31,858 nucleotides of DNA from Hirudo medicinalis (GCA_011800805.1 MPNW01000034.1:206428-238285); one strand, 5' to 3'. Counted from the stretch's first letter, positions 20,727-31,858 are shown. The notes: generated by a model not told the origin, from the letters alone. Numbers and translations are program-made.

Positions 20727-22629
20727 GTTCAAAAGTACTGATAGAATATTATTATATGCATCAGTATTACAAAGCCCATTAAATTGAAATCTGTGGCGCC
20801 AAAATACACATTTACAACTTAATTTGTAATATTGAGTAACTCACTTAAATCTAATCCTGCATTAAATAATAGTAAACTTTCCTTTTGGAAAATTATCTAA
20901 GTATTTTAAAGCTGCATCTCTTTGATGGTCCTGAACAACGCTGATAAGATTAAAACAAAATCGTGTGAGGTTAAACTTCTCTCCAAATACAATTTTTATA
21001 TACCGGCAGACTACAACGACAAAAAGCGTCCAATCTATACTTGTTCAAAAATTGTTTATCACATGGCGGTTGTTATGAAACATGTAATTGGTACACATAA
21101 AAAAAATAAACTTGTGGGAGCAAACAAATTGTTTCAGTAGCCCACTTAAAGTTGTCAAGAGATAAACTAACACCGAAAATATTTGCATAAATCTATTTAC
21201 AACTTTCTGTTGCAACATCTTAGAAGTCACGCGTTAATTCATGAGTACATTTATTTCTTCATTGATGAAGTTGGTAATTAGGAATACCAGAGCACATGGA
21301 TATAAAGAGAATTTAGTTTTTGGGGGTGATGACGTTTCCTACATTCCACCAAGAACTTTATCTATCAGCCTTTATTTTTTGCTTTACAAAAGCCAAATAG
21401 AAATATAACTTTTTTATATATGTTTACAAAAGTAGCTGGATATTAGCTGTTTTTAAAGGGGCCGAAACAAATCACAAATCAAGGCGCCTAGGCCGCAACA
21501 CTTAGAATTTAGATTTCTTGGGAATGTACCCCAAAGCGAGGTTCATTTTTATGAATTAAGTTGATGGTGAAAATGTCATCATTTATAAAGTATAAATCAT
21601 TTACAAAGAAAAAAAGCAAGCAAATGTGGAGCTGCCTCTGTCACTTATCAAACTGGGTTTCACACTATTTAAAACTTAAAAACTTTGTTATATTTTTTGG
21701 TAAATTTGTTCGTCCTGATACCAAATTTTCCTATTTTCAGCTTTCAACTAATGTTCTTGATCGAAACTTTTGTCCTTAATAAAAAAAAACATCTATTACA
21801 CATTTTTTGTTTGTCAGAAAAACTTTTCTTTTCCTCAGTCTTGAAGTTCTCTTGGAACAAATAACCCTACTTTATAAATCACATTTTGACTTATTATCAT
21901 TATTATTAAGTTTATATTTGTCGAACTTATATAATCAAGAGGCCGTCAATATATAATTTCAGGTAAAACCTAGAGGTTTTGAAGACGTGTGATCCTACAA
22001 TGAACTCAGGAAGAAACAGGCATTACTTTATATTTGCGATGCAATCTAGTAATTAAATCCGATTATTCTGAAGTTTTCCATTCCTAGACGCTCAGGCGTA
22101 AGGCTCTGTCTATCTAAAGTAACCTATAAGTCAATTAATTAATCATTACTATATAACAGCGGAGCCGCGCCTCTTGAAAATTTGAAAGCATTTGACAAGA
22201 GTAAGCATAACATCTCTTGTTCAGTTGGTTATCAATATTTTTTAAGAATCCTTTTAAGACCAACTCTGGATCCCAAAATCAATTAGGTTAAAGTAAACCT
22301 TTTGTCTTCGCTCCCAAGATGTTTATGAATAATTAATTGACTAATAGAATGATGTAGCTTCAACCAGGCGAAACCCATCTAAATATGTCAATGTCACTGA
22401 AATGTTATCTTGAAAAAGCAATAATTACTGAAGTAAGTGAATTCTTGTTTTAAAATAAATTTAGTAATTAAAAATATTTTTTAAATTATATTGCAAAAAT
22501 TTATTACTCATTATATGTTATTTATCTTTGCTTTACGATCTAGATGAACCTATATCGCGTTAGTGCCTTATCGACGCTATAAGAAAATAGGTAGATCTGA
22601 AACTATTTGAAATTACTTCAATTCTAAAC
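20727..22629. other. Head-to-head intergenic region between the CK1 gamma and SR protein genes
   Basis: About 1.9 kb between two divergent start codons, so it should carry both promoters and 5' UTRs. No TATA box or exon stands out. A slightly GC-richer patch with AGGGGCCGAAAC and AGGCGCCTAGGCCG at 21456-21495 may be another transposon remnant. Confidence 0.45.
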
Positions 22630-24641
22630 ATGCCTAGCCGAGTATATGTTGGAAGACTTAATCGTCGTGCTACAGAACGAGACATAGAAAAATTTTTTAA
22701 AAATTATGGAAGAATCGCGGATGTGATGTTGAAGAATGGATTTGGTTTTGTGGTAGGTTTTTCAAACTTATAAAAACACATCGTAGCCGTGAAGCATGTA
22801 ACGATAGATTTTAGTGAAACATTTCGCTTGATGCTTAATTGTTTCGCACATCTTACTGACGCTTGAGTGGCACGTGCGTTGCCACATTAAAGGCGATAAC
22901 AATTGATGTTGGCATATAATTACTTAAGCAGAATTAATGACGAGCATTTAAGAGTAAATTTATGATGTGCTTTTGAGTTTCTCAAATCATCATATTATTT
23001 TTTGTCAGGATTTTGAAGACTACAGAGATGCAGATGATGCTGTGTATGAACTGCATGGAAGAGAGCTTCTTGGAGAAAGAGTGATTGTTGAGCATGCTAA
23101 AGGACCCTCAGGAAGATCACAAAGGTCGAGCAGAGCACCCAAGCCAACATGGCTTGACAAGTAAATATAAAAAATCACATTTGTATATCTTGATCGCTTA
23201 TGTTCAACATCCAATTTTTTCTTATCGTTCTAGGTATGGGGCCCCGGTTCGCACCGGTTACAAGCTGATTGTGGAGAACTTGTCTTCAAGAGTTAGCTGG
23301 CAGGTAAATTCATAAGATTTTATATCTAATCTTTTAATTGTTTTTTAATTATGTGATTGATAATAGGTAGATTTGTATTTTAATTCTAATGAAATATGTT
23401 GCTCTGAATTAAAGCTGAGGCTCATCCTTGCATTCTCTGGACATGTGGATGATTGTTGATGGGTTTGCACTGCTGTTGGGCACTCAGTGATTAAAGCATG
23501 TTTCTGAGGTGTGCTTCATATCGTATCATAATGGCATTAGATGTATGTTTTATATAATTACAATGAGGTAATGTTTAATGCTTTACACATTTTTCTTATT
23601 AGGACTTGAAAGATTACATGAGGCAGGCAGGTGATGTGACATTTGCAGATGCTCACAAAGATAGGAGAAATGAGGGGTTTGCATCAATTTTATTGAAATT
23701 GATTTCAGTTTGGATCAATGGGCTCTATTTAATATTTTATTATATTACTAAACATTTTTAGAGTTGTTGAGTTTGCCTCATACAAAGACATGAAGAGAGC
23801 CATAGATAAACTTGATGGAACAGAAATAAATGGAAGGAAGATTAAATTAGTTGAAGATTCAAGGAACAAAAGGTTTGAATTTGGCTAAGCTATTAGTCAA
23901 AATTGATTACTCATGTTTGTTTATTTAACTTTCAGTCGATCAAGGAGCAGGAGTGACAGCAGAAGGTCCAGAAGCAGAGGCAGGCGCAGCAGACGCAGTA
24001 ATAGCAGGAGCTACAGTAGAAGTGCCAGTAGAGGAAGAAGCGACAGCAGAAAGAATGATCGCAAAAGAAGTGAAAGTAAAAAGAGACAAGATGACAGAAG
24101 TGTCAGCAGAAAGAGAGATAGGAGCCTAAGCAAGGACAGGAGGAGTCACAGCAAAGATAGGAGGGGTCGAAACAACAGCAGAAGAGATAGAAAAAGCAGG
24201 AGTAAGTCTCACAGTAGGAATAGAAATGAGAGCAGAGACAGAAGCAGATCAGCTGACAGCAGGCACAAAAATGATGAGGAAGGAAGGAGAAGCAGAAGCA
24301 GGTCTGAAAGAAGTAGAAGTGGATCAAGTCAGAAACAGACAAACAGGAGTCAGGGCAGAGGGAGTATGAGTAGGGACAAGGATGGAAGTGAAAGGGATGA
24401 TGGCAAACTTTGCAAGAAGGAAAGAAGTGTCTCTGTGGACAAACCCCATGGTGAAAATAAGAGCAGATCGCATAGCAGAAGTAGTTCCAGAAGTTACCAT
24501 AGTGACGATGACAAAGCTGGAAGCCAAACCCCTGATATCAGGAAAAGGAGTAGGAGCCCAGAATCAACTGGAACGCCATCCAAGAGACGAAGATTAAGCA
24601 GTGCCGGTAGCGCAAGAAGCAGGAAGTCTGAATCTGACTAA
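22630..24641 (+). CDS. SRSF4: SR splicing factor, SRSF4/5/6 (B52) type, six coding exons
   Basis: Exons: 22630-22752, 23009-23160, 23234-23303, 23603-23676, 23762-23872 and 23936-24641, 411 aa, all junctions in phase with GT-AG introns. RRM1 (about residues 4-72) has RVYVGRL (RNP2) and KNGFGFVDFED (RNP1), continuing [28 protein letters not shown] linker ends in [15 protein letters not shown]2 (about 101-178) is the SR pseudo-RRM with [21 protein letters not shown] and [19 protein letters not shown]. The 235-residue tail is rich in RS/SR dipeptides with KRRRLSS near the end. The two-RRM layout fits SRSF4/5/6 and fly B52; tail length fits SRSF4 or SRSF6, so the symbol marks the subfamily. These nuclear proteins bind exonic enhancers and recruit U1 and U2AF; the RS tail is phosphorylated by SRPK and CLK kinases. 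Confidence 0.93.
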
Positions 24642-24696
24642 AACATACAGAGATGACATTAGCGTTGTTTTGGCAACATTTTCTATATATACTAAT

Positions 24697-24759
24697 AATA
24701 AAATTTACGATGGAGGTTTAAATTGCGTTAAATAAAATTTGGTTGATATATTGAATAAA
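24697..24759 (+). promoter_or_regulatory. Three AATAAA poly(A) signals of the SR protein gene
   Basis: AATAAA occurs at 24697, 24731 and 24754, 56-113 nt past the stop codon, so alternative cleavage sites are possible. Confidence 0.6.
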
Positions 24760-24974
24760 CTATTAATTTTGAAGGTGAATTAGTATGACAGTGAAGTATG
24801 ATTGCAATTACGACTTTATAAGCAACCATAAAAAGTTTAATGAAATATCTAGTGAATATCGCTAACAAATGGGGATTAGAGATAATATTTTAGACATATA
24901 TAAAATATCTTTTTAAATATTTTAAATATAATTATTAAGATAAAGAAATGCAAGAATAATTTTAAAGGCTGAAC

Positions 24975-25148
24975 AGTCAGGGAATTGCATCCCAGTCTCC
25001 CAAGTGACAGGCGGGGATACAAACTTTTACAAGCCGACCGATGGCAGGAAGACACGCAAGCGCGGTGCTTTTGCTCTGCTCTCAAACGAGCAGGACGGAA
25101 TACAAACCCGGGAGGTCGCGACTATCCATTTGCATCCGAGCGATCATT
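24975..25148 (-). repeat. tRNA-Asp-like composite element (SINE-like or tRNA pseudogene)
   Basis: 24975-25019 matches the anticodon and T arms of the intact tRNA-Asp at 53-124 over about 45 nt with few mismatches, for example GTGACAGGCGGGGATAC, but the acceptor and D arms are absent. About 80 nt further, the minus strand has CCCGGGTTTGTATTCCGTCC, a second T-arm/B-box-like motif. The element ends at the undetermined base and the (GAT)n array. A tRNA-derived SINE in minus orientation is the best guess. Confidence 0.5.
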
Positions 25149-25149
25149 C

Positions 25150-25335
<186 letters not shown>

Positions 25336-25604
25336 AATCAAATCTTCAAGGTTTGATTGATTGATTTTTAAGAAATGATTTTAGTTGAAAACCTGAGGAC
25401 CATGTAAATTGTAATATGAGATCTAAGGCGAGATCAACAAGCTGTGAATTATGTTGACTGCAGCTCATACGTGTTCACCGGAAGTATTTCTATTATTTTG
25501 TAGAATAATTTGTAAAATTATTGATTAAATCATTTATATGGTCGTCATTAAGAATTAACTCTATATGCTATTATTATTATTATAATTATTAGTTCTATTG
25601 CTAC

Positions 25605-25649
<45 letters not shown>

Positions 25650-26500
25650 CATTATTATTATTTATGTCGTCATCACAGTAGACATAGGATGAACTTAAAT
25701 GATGAGTACTATAATATCATAATACGTGATATTATGATGATATAAATTATTGTTGGAAATGAAGTTTTGTTGTTGATTTTAAGTGCTGTGGACTTAAATG
25801 CAGGTAGGAGTGAGAACCAATTATAATTTGAAGTGCCGTTGACTGATTCCTGTGGTGATGATGATGACGATTGCTAGTAGGATGATGATAGTGATGCTGA
25901 GGGTGCTGATAATGATTGAACAATTATAGTGATAAAGGTCTTGATTAAATGACTAAAACGGCCTTGATATAGATGCTCTTGTTGATGATGAGAAGATGAT
26001 GGCGCCGATGGCGATAGTGATGATGAGGATGGTATAGAAAAAGATAGCGTTTGATTATCAGAACCTTCGGCTATATGTAAGAGATAAGGTTTAGCATCGA
26101 TTTTGATTATACAAATAAATAAGCTGATGGTAAATAAATTGTTTAAAAATTATTTATAAATTATTAATGAATTCATATTTTTAAAAATCAAATTAATAAC
26201 AATTATGTCGGTTCCACTTTTATTGTTGCGGATATTTTATCTTTTGATATTTTATCTTTTGATGTTTTTCAGTTTTAAATTTATTTTCCAATTGAATTGT
26301 TTGAATTAATAATAAATGAAATAAGGCTATTATTTAAAATAACATGTAAACAAATAATAAGGGACGTAAATATTATATTTAAACATAATTGGGCCTCTGA
26401 AAAATAAAACTGTGTTCCAGTGAAAAATGTTGCAAATGAGTTTCAAACGTGGAAGATTTCATGCATTTCAGTTTGTAAATGATTTCTCGTGATTTCAACT
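25336..26500. other. Repeat-rich intergenic DNA
   Basis: Contains (ATT)n at about 25604-25660 and a cryptically simple GATGAT-rich region at 25850-26040 that looks like an old, mutated (GAT)n array. No exon seen. Confidence 0.5.
25604..25660 (+). repeat. (ATT)n microsatellite
   Basis: About 19 ATT units with one ATC interruption near the right end. Confidence 0.9.
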
Positions 26501-26542
26501 TCATTATAATTATTATAATTATTATAATTATTATGTCTTTGC

Positions 26543-26697
26543 CATGGCGCAGGCTCGCCGAGAGTGGGCAGAGCGGGCAGGGGTGCAAATGCCTAGTGGC
26601 CAGCTCGGTTTTTAAAACCTTTTTTTGCTTTTCCATTATCAAATAGACATAACATGGAGGCCCAAAATTGCCGACAGAAGGCAGCCCTGCGTAGGGA
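26543..26697. mobile_element. GC-rich MITE-like element
   Basis: The left end ATGGCGCAGGCTCG and the reverse complement of the right end, CTACGCAGGGCTGC, are similar, suggesting imperfect terminal inverted repeats about 150 bp apart. The interior has GGGCAGAGCGGGCAGGGGTG, AAATGCCTAGTGGCC and GGAGGCCCAAAATTGCC, a style seen in hAT-derived elements. No clear target duplication. Confidence 0.4.
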
Positions 26698-26862
26698 TAT
26701 TATTTTTAAACATTATGAAATTTGAATTTTACTAAACTTTCAAAAATATTTTCTCTGAACAATTAATTTTATTTCATAAATCCTTCTTTCCTCGCCAAAC
26801 TTCGAGATTCGAAGTTTGTCTGAAATTTCACTGAACGAGATGTTGAAACATGGTAAGAAATT

Positions 26863-26946
26863 ATCATAATTACAATTTGATAATCAAAATCAGTCAATAA
26901 AAATATCATAATTACAAGTTGATAATCAAAATCAGTTAATAAAAAT
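26863..26946 (+). repeat. 42-bp tandem duplication
   Basis: Two copies of a 42-bp unit beginning ATCATAATTACAA and containing GATAATCAAAATCAGT, with few mismatches and a third partial start at 26947. Confidence 0.85.
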
Positions 26947-26949
26947 ATC

Positions 26950-28302
26950 AATGGCGTGCTGATAATGATCAATCTCTAAATTTGAAATTCTCACCTTTGA
27001 CTCAAATTTGAATCCAGATTAATCGACTCAGAATTCACTTCGACAATTCAAGTTCTTTATATTCCAGATTGATTAAATCTAATAATGTCAGTTATTTGAA
27101 TATTAAATAAAAGAATAATTAATTAATCAGTTAAGTGATCGTCAAAATAATATCCAGCTGAGTGTGTTCAGAGAATCAATTGAACATCGTATCAGTCAGA
27201 ATCCGTAATGAAGAGGTGCGCGAATACATTCCACCTTCAAAAGACTCTTTTAAACTTAATTCAAAATTTCCTTCACAAATTGTTTGATGTTCATCTTTGA
27301 AATAGAAGTAGTAGTATTTTTTTTCTTTTCAAAAGTCAAAAACTGCATTTATAATTCACACGGAACAGCACAACATCAACAACAACATTGGAGTTGTGCG
27401 TGATTGTTATTCCCAGCGGTGAGCCGACTTTCCTCCGACTACATCAACAACAACACAGCAACTCCTGGAAACTTCTCAGCAGCTCAGCATTATGCTAATC
27501 CTTCCATCCTCCGGCCTTGCTCCATACTCTCCCCAACGCCTCCATATCTCGCCCTATTTCTCCGTGTCTTTCCAATTGTCCTTCTGTCTTCCTCTACGCT
27601 TGCCTATTTCTCTCATTTTCTTTTGTCTTCGTTGATTTTTTTAAGTTCCAGTGAAGTTTCTTGTTGTGTTCAGTTGTTACTCAACCCTTGCAAGTCCTTG
27701 CATCGAGTGAATCATAACGCATAATATGTTACTGCAGGTTTTTAATAAATTATATTTTATTAATTATACTTAACAATAATTGGATTTTAATAATTAGATT
27801 TTAGTGAGCATTAAAATGTAATTAAAATGTAATTAGTTGTCGAAAGTAGGAATCATTTGTCAACGAGTCGATCGTGAAATTGTTTTTCTCATTTGCTTAA
27901 TAACAACAAATTGTTATGAGATTAATTAAAATGAAATTATTTTTAGAAAAAAAAATATTTTAATTAACCAAAAATCTATCAACACAGCATACTGGTTCAA
28001 GCTAAAAGTTAAAGATGTTCGGTTATGACGCACCTGACACCTGGGGAGGATTTTTAAGTTTAAAAATATTTTTTAAATCAAATTTTTTATTCTCAAATTA
28101 TAAAAATTTGTTTCAACGAAAATTGGCATTTTAGTTGTTAAAGTTGAAAATAATATTTGTGTCGTGAATATTTTCATTATTTTCGTTCCTTTTTTATTTT
28201 TTATTTCGATACTCACCTTGGTGACAAACATCAATCAGTTCACCTGGCTTTGTCAAAAGCTAATATTTTCAGCCACTAAACTTTTATTATTTTCCTTTCC
28301 AG
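26950..28302. other. Intergenic DNA, mostly AT-rich, with a pyrimidine-rich patch
   Basis: 27370-27720 is less AT-rich, with CAACAACA runs and then a C/T-rich stretch. The 106-codon frame there (27404-27724) is Ser/Leu-rich and has no recognisable domain; an untranslated exon or old repeat is as likely. The rest shows nothing. Confidence 0.35.
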
Positions 28303-28319
28303 AACAATTAAGAATCACC

Positions 28320-28715
28320 ATGGTAACCATGATAGGATCAGATACTTCAATGGATGAACGCAATGGATGTGCAGTGGACCACGAAATTTTACAAAATTTT
28401 AACTTTCTCAAGGTTTTAATAATGACCATATGATTTTTAATAATGACCATTTGCTTTGATAAATCGATTTAAATTTAACATTGTGATCAATAAGCACAAG
28501 AGTTATTATTATTATGCAATTATTATAACCGATGACCTAATACAATTATACAATAATTTCGTAAATACAAAATATAACAATTTTGATTATAATTTTAGGA
28601 TGCAGGGTTCAATCTGTCAGCAGGTGGAAAAATAATTGCACTTTTAATATCTGGAAAGCTACTCGACATCATGTTTGAGGATCTCATGGAGAAGCTGACA
28701 GACACATGTTTTTGA
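28320..28715 (+). CDS. Candidate small two-exon gene, 69 aa, unrecognised
   Basis: An ATG in good context (ATCACCATGG) opens a frame that runs to 28412, where AAG|GTTTTA could be a donor. The next acceptor TTTTAG joins in phase to 28599-28715 (stop 28713-28715). The second exon encodes AGFNLSAGGKIIALLISGKL and then LDIMFEDLMEKLTDTCF, which looks helical. An acceptor TTTCCAG at 28302 could attach an upstream exon. No family is recognised, the donor is not a strong consensus, and the antisense strand is also partly open. Confidence 0.3.
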
Positions 28716-28744
28716 AGTGGATGTGACACACTATTGTGCACAAA

Positions 28745-29200
28745 TCACGTTGTAAAAATTCCAAGACTACTTTTATTATCGTCCTCAGTCCTTCACCAGT
28801 CATTTTAACTGTCATCAACTGACATGCGAACATCTCCCCTGACTGTAAGAATGTCCTTCCCTTCACGTCCTTCAGCATCAATAACCCCGAGTGGAATCAT
28901 CTCCAGCTTGTTAGGAAGAGTTTCAATTTATCCACGAAATCAGCCGAACGCTACATTGGCTGTGTCCACCAAGTTTGAACTGAGAAACGAGATCAACATC
29001 AGGGTATCATCTGATGACTTTCAGATGATTGGACTGGCAATCAAATTCTATTCAAAAACTATTCCATCATTCCTTACGGTCCTTCCAATGGCTTTGATTT
29101 TGACTTCATCTCCAAAAATTTCCAGCGGATCGTAGGATTTCACTTCAGTGACCTTGAACACGAACTTGACCTTGAAGTCGCCTGAGGATTCCATCGATCA
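28745..29200 (-). pseudogene. Possible decayed coding region on the minus strand
   Basis: One minus-strand frame reads protein-like over about 150 codons but carries about six stops. Starting at MESSGDFKVKF (minus, near 29195), it passes GDEVKIKAIGRTVRNDGI, VDTANVAFG, LPNKLEMIPLGVIDAEG and KDILTVRGDVRMSVDD in the same frame. Keeping one frame through the stops suggests point-mutation decay rather than chance. The plus strand also has a 103-codon frame (28824-29135), so the strand is not settled. Confidence 0.3.
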
Positions 29201-29300
29201 GTTCTGGATCACCACACAATTAAGTCCAAAACAGCAAAATAGTTAAAGCCCAGTACCAAATTATTATAACCTCGCAGTTGGACAATTAATACAAAAACAT

Positions 29301-29414
29301 GCATAACATACAAACACAGGCATAACATACAAACACAGGCATAACATACAAACACAGGCATAACATACAAACACAGGCATAACAAACAAACACATACATA
29401 ACATACAAACACAG
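29301..29414 (+). repeat. 19-bp minisatellite, six units
   Basis: Units of gcataacatacaaacacag start at 29301, 29320, 29339, 29358, 29377 and 29396. The first four are identical; the fifth and sixth carry a few changes. Confidence 0.95.
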
Positions 29415-29529
29415 ACAGTTGTTCAAACGGTTTATTAGGAGACACTGAACACTCCATAACTCGGGAAAACAAACTGGAACTGAAACATTCCACGAGCTCA
29501 CAACGGAATTACGTGCTCAAATTATCGAT

Positions 29530-29690
29530 GATGATGACGATGACGATGATGGGGATTATGATGATGATTTTGATTTGTCAGATTACATTCCAATCGAAGG
29601 CACGATAATGATGCTAATCTTGATGGTGATAACGATTGCAGCACTGGGAGCGATTATGATGATGATGATGCTGAAGATAACAATGAATCA
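29530..29690 (+). repeat. Interrupted (GAT)n/(GAC)n tract
   Basis: Several short GAT/GAC runs separated by unique sequence. A weak open frame (about 29449-29781, Asp-rich then Met/Ile-rich) is driven by the repeat. Confidence 0.6.
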
Positions 29691-29955
29691 TCATCTTTTA
29701 TTGTCGTCAGGGGCTTTTCGACGTCACGCACATCACCATGGAGATGGTCTTCCATGCCGCCTCTTCATCCAAGTCACATGATGCTCCTTCATTCCTCCAG
29801 TTGGTGATCTGTCATTCCTTATGCCAATTAATTCTTCGTAACCTTAGGAAAAAATCTCCTTTTTTTAAAATCTGATAAGGATCATCATCCCCTCACTTTC
29901 CAGTGTCATCTCTCCATTTTTTCCATGCAACTTCTATTAGCGTGTCATTATCTCT

Positions 29956-29982
29956 CCATCCATCCATCCATCCATCCATCCA
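29956..29982 (+). repeat. (CCAT)n microsatellite
   Basis: Between six and seven CCAT units. Confidence 0.9.
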
Positions 29983-30382
29983 GCGAGAGTTTATAAGCTT
30001 CGTTGTCTCAGGAGCTGATGATGTTTGCTTCTCAAATGGATTGGGAAATTTCCACGCAATGAGGTAAGTCTTTGGTTGAATCGTTGATTGATCGATAGAT
30101 TGATTGATGTCTAACATGCTGTGTTGTACAGATCGTTCAGGTAAAATTGAAAATGCTGAATTACTCGAAAAAGCTGAAATATGTTTTTAAATATGTTTTT
30201 AAATGTTATGGAAAAATACATCAAATAAGGAATTGAAGATCTCATTGATTCAAAACAAATCAATTTTCAAAAAAAAAAAAAATTCTTTCAATTTCGATGT
30301 GAACGAAATAAGCTCACGTCATCCAATCAGAACTTTCGAATGTGTTTCTGACCTTGTTTCTGGAAAATATCCGGGTCGCGAG

Positions 30383-30575
30383 ACGGTTGAATGATTGATT
30401 GAGTACTTGAGTGAATGAATGAATGAATGAATTATTGAATGAAGTAGTGAATTAATTAATTAGTAAATGAATGAAATGGTGAATTAATTAATTATGGAAT
30501 GTATGAATTGCTGAATGGATGAATTCATTATTGAATAGATGAATTATTGAATTATTAATTATTAATTATTCAAAT
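30383..30575 (+). repeat. Degenerate (TGAA)n/(ATTA)n region
   Basis: Starts with several perfect GAAT units near 30410-30432, then decays through related TGAAT and ATTAATT words, typical of an ageing tetranucleotide microsatellite. Confidence 0.7.
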
Positions 30576-31054
30576 GGCGAACAACTAAATCTAGTGAATG
30601 TGTAGTTGCATCAAGTAAAAAGCAAATAAAACACTTTTGAATTTATAAACAATATTCTAATTATTATAAATAATTATATAATCATAATATGTTGCATAAT
30701 TTACGGTAAATATTTAACGATTTATAAACAATATAATTATTGATCAAAATTTAAATGTTAATTCTCCATTTATGACGAAAAAGTGAAGCATCCAAAGATC
30801 AAAACAATCACAAATATTTTCTTATCTCATCTTAAGAACAACTCGTAATACTCGCGTAAACTGTTTCATTGCATTATTATTATTATTACAATGCAATTAT
30901 AATAATATTATATTATATATATATATAATAATTATTATTAATATTAATGTATAATATTATTATATATAATAATTATATAATATATTAATAAATATATATT
31001 AATTATATTAATATTAATAATTTATATTAATTAATATATATTAATAAATATATG

Positions 31055-31055
<1 letters not shown>
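30576..31055. other. Very AT-rich, low-complexity DNA
   Basis: 30880-31055 is almost pure A and T with many TA, ATT and TAATA palindromes. No gene seen. Confidence 0.6.

Positions 31056-31097
<42 letters not shown>
31056..31097 (+). repeat. (ATT)n microsatellite
   Basis: About 14 ATT units following the low-complexity AT block. Confidence 0.9.
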
Positions 31098-31168
31098 GTT
31101 ACTATGGTTCAACATTTCACCTTCATTACTCACGGCAAATAATGAATGTTCACTGAAGCCTAGATGCT

Positions 31169-31265
31169 TAAGATGATGATGATGATGATGACGACGACGA
31201 CGACGACGATGATGATGATGATGATGACGACGATGATGACGATGATGATGAGGAGGATGAAGATG
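31169..31265 (+). repeat. (GAT)n/(GAC)n microsatellite
   Basis: Alternating GAT and GAC blocks followed by GAGGAGGATGAAGATGAAGA. Long homopolymeric frames on both strands here are artefacts. Confidence 0.9.
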
Positions 31266-31289
31266 AAGACGGTGGTGTTGCTGAGCATG

Positions 31290-31442
31290 ACGGGAATTAA
31301 ACATCGATTTATGCGAAGTTCACGGGAAGTGCTTCCTGGGTTCGAGGATGGCTTGTCTGCTGTTGATTGGATGGAACAAATGAATCTCATTAATAAATTA
31401 TGCAAAGAGGTGGAGAGATTACAAACACATGGTTATGAATAA
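31290..31442 (+). CDS. Candidate terminal exon, unrecognised
   Basis: After the microsatellite the open frame leaves simple sequence and reads SREVLPGFEDGLSAVDWM, then NLINKLCKEVERLQTHGYE and a TAA stop (31440-31442), with heptad-like leucines at the end. AG dinucleotides upstream (for example GCGAAG near 31318) could be acceptors, but none is strong. It could be the last exon of a plus-strand gene lying upstream or a repeat-derived frame; I know no matching family. Confidence 0.25.
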   Translation, partial: TGIKHRFMRSSREVLPGFEDGLSAVDWMEQMNLINKLCKEVERLQTHGYE

Positions 31443-31659
31443 GTGGTTTTAGTCTCCACAATTTAACAAACATGTTACCCATTTTGGTTTGATTTTTCTT
31501 TAACTTGTCACAAAAAAAAATTTAATTGAATTATAAAAATATCAACAGTGAAAGATTACTTGAATATTCTACCTACACTGTTTCTTTGGAGTGAAAATAC
31601 TTCATTATTATTTCATTTAAGCATTAGTAATTTTTAATTACAACTAATAAATAATTATG

Positions 31660-31858
31660 TTATAAATATAATAATATAATAATAATAATAATTTATTATA
31701 TTTAATAAATATTATAAATATAATAATATAATAATACTAATAATTTATTATATTTAATAAATATTATAAATATAATAATATAATAATACTAATAATTTAT
31801 TATATTTAATAAATATTATAAATACAATATAATAATAATAATAATAATAATAATTTAT
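31660..31858 (+). repeat. 52-bp AT-only tandem repeat reaching the window edge
   Basis: The block ATTTATTATATTTAAT recurs at 31691, 31743 and 31795, an exact 52-bp period. Each unit contains the near-palindrome TTTATTATATTTAATAAAT. The array turns into (TAA)n and is cut by the window end. Confidence 0.9.

Noticed and set aside
24103..24342. Cys/Phe-rich minus-strand frame
   Set aside because: Antisense of the RS-repeat exon of the SR protein; composition explains it.
27404..27724. 106-codon plus-strand frame
   Set aside because: Ser/Leu/Pro-rich from a C/T-rich tract, no domain, no clear splice sites; kept only as a regional note.
29301..29414. CRISPR-like appearance of regularly repeated units
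   Set aside because: Units are contiguous with no unique spacers and the DNA is animal nuclear; it is a minisatellite.

Overview
This window is animal nuclear DNA, probably from an invertebrate. It is strongly AT-rich. Its genes are split by GT-AG introns, many of them only 63-92 bp long, and the proteins encoded are animal families: a LIM-only factor, casein kinase 1 gamma and an SR splicing factor. Long (ATT)n and (GAT)n arrays, two decayed non-LTR reverse transcriptases, a small hAT-type element and short interspersed repeats fill the rest. I cannot name the phylum. Two undetermined bases (12918 and 25150) mark assembly trouble, and both lie in or beside repeats.

Layout. 53-124 (-): an intact tRNA-Asp(GUC) gene with a T4 terminator. 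1955-3282 (+): a three-exon LMO1/LMO3-type gene with two LIM domains; four nuclear-receptor-like half-sites at exact 10-bp spacing lie about 0.8 kb upstream. 4162-6661 (+): an intronless HECT ubiquitin ligase of the TRIP12/UFD4 group with one apparent frameshift. 7084-7680: a 597-bp non-autonomous hAT element with inverted ends and an 8-bp target duplication.

9486-20726 (-): a casein kinase 1 gamma gene that can be rebuilt as 11 coding exons (380 aa, in frame throughout). It includes three small C-terminal exons ending in a Cys-Cys plus basic tail. Its 4.46-kb last intron holds an R2-like reverse transcriptase remnant, a second reverse transcriptase fragment interrupted by a 158-bp nested repeat, and one copy of a dispersed repeat. 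Another intron holds a second copy of the nested repeat, and another holds a 5'-truncated LINE 3' end running into (ATT)n.

22630-24641 (+): a six-exon SRSF4/5/6-type SR protein (411 aa, two RRMs plus an RS tail). Its start lies 1.9 kb from the kinase start, in head-to-head orientation. From 24.97 kb to the right edge the DNA is mostly repeats: a tRNA-Asp-like composite element next to a long (GAT)n array, a MITE-like GC-rich island, a 42-bp duplication, a 19-bp minisatellite, several microsatellites and a 52-bp AT-rich array at the edge. A small two-exon candidate gene (28.3-28.7 kb) and a candidate terminal exon (31.3-31.4 kb) are possible but unproven.

The protein genes do not form a pathway cluster. 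They cover transcription (LMO), protein turnover (HECT), membrane-linked kinase signalling (CK1 gamma) and pre-mRNA splicing (SR protein), as expected for an ordinary animal locus. The unusual material is the layered history of repeat insertion, mainly in the kinase introns, and the intronless HECT gene.
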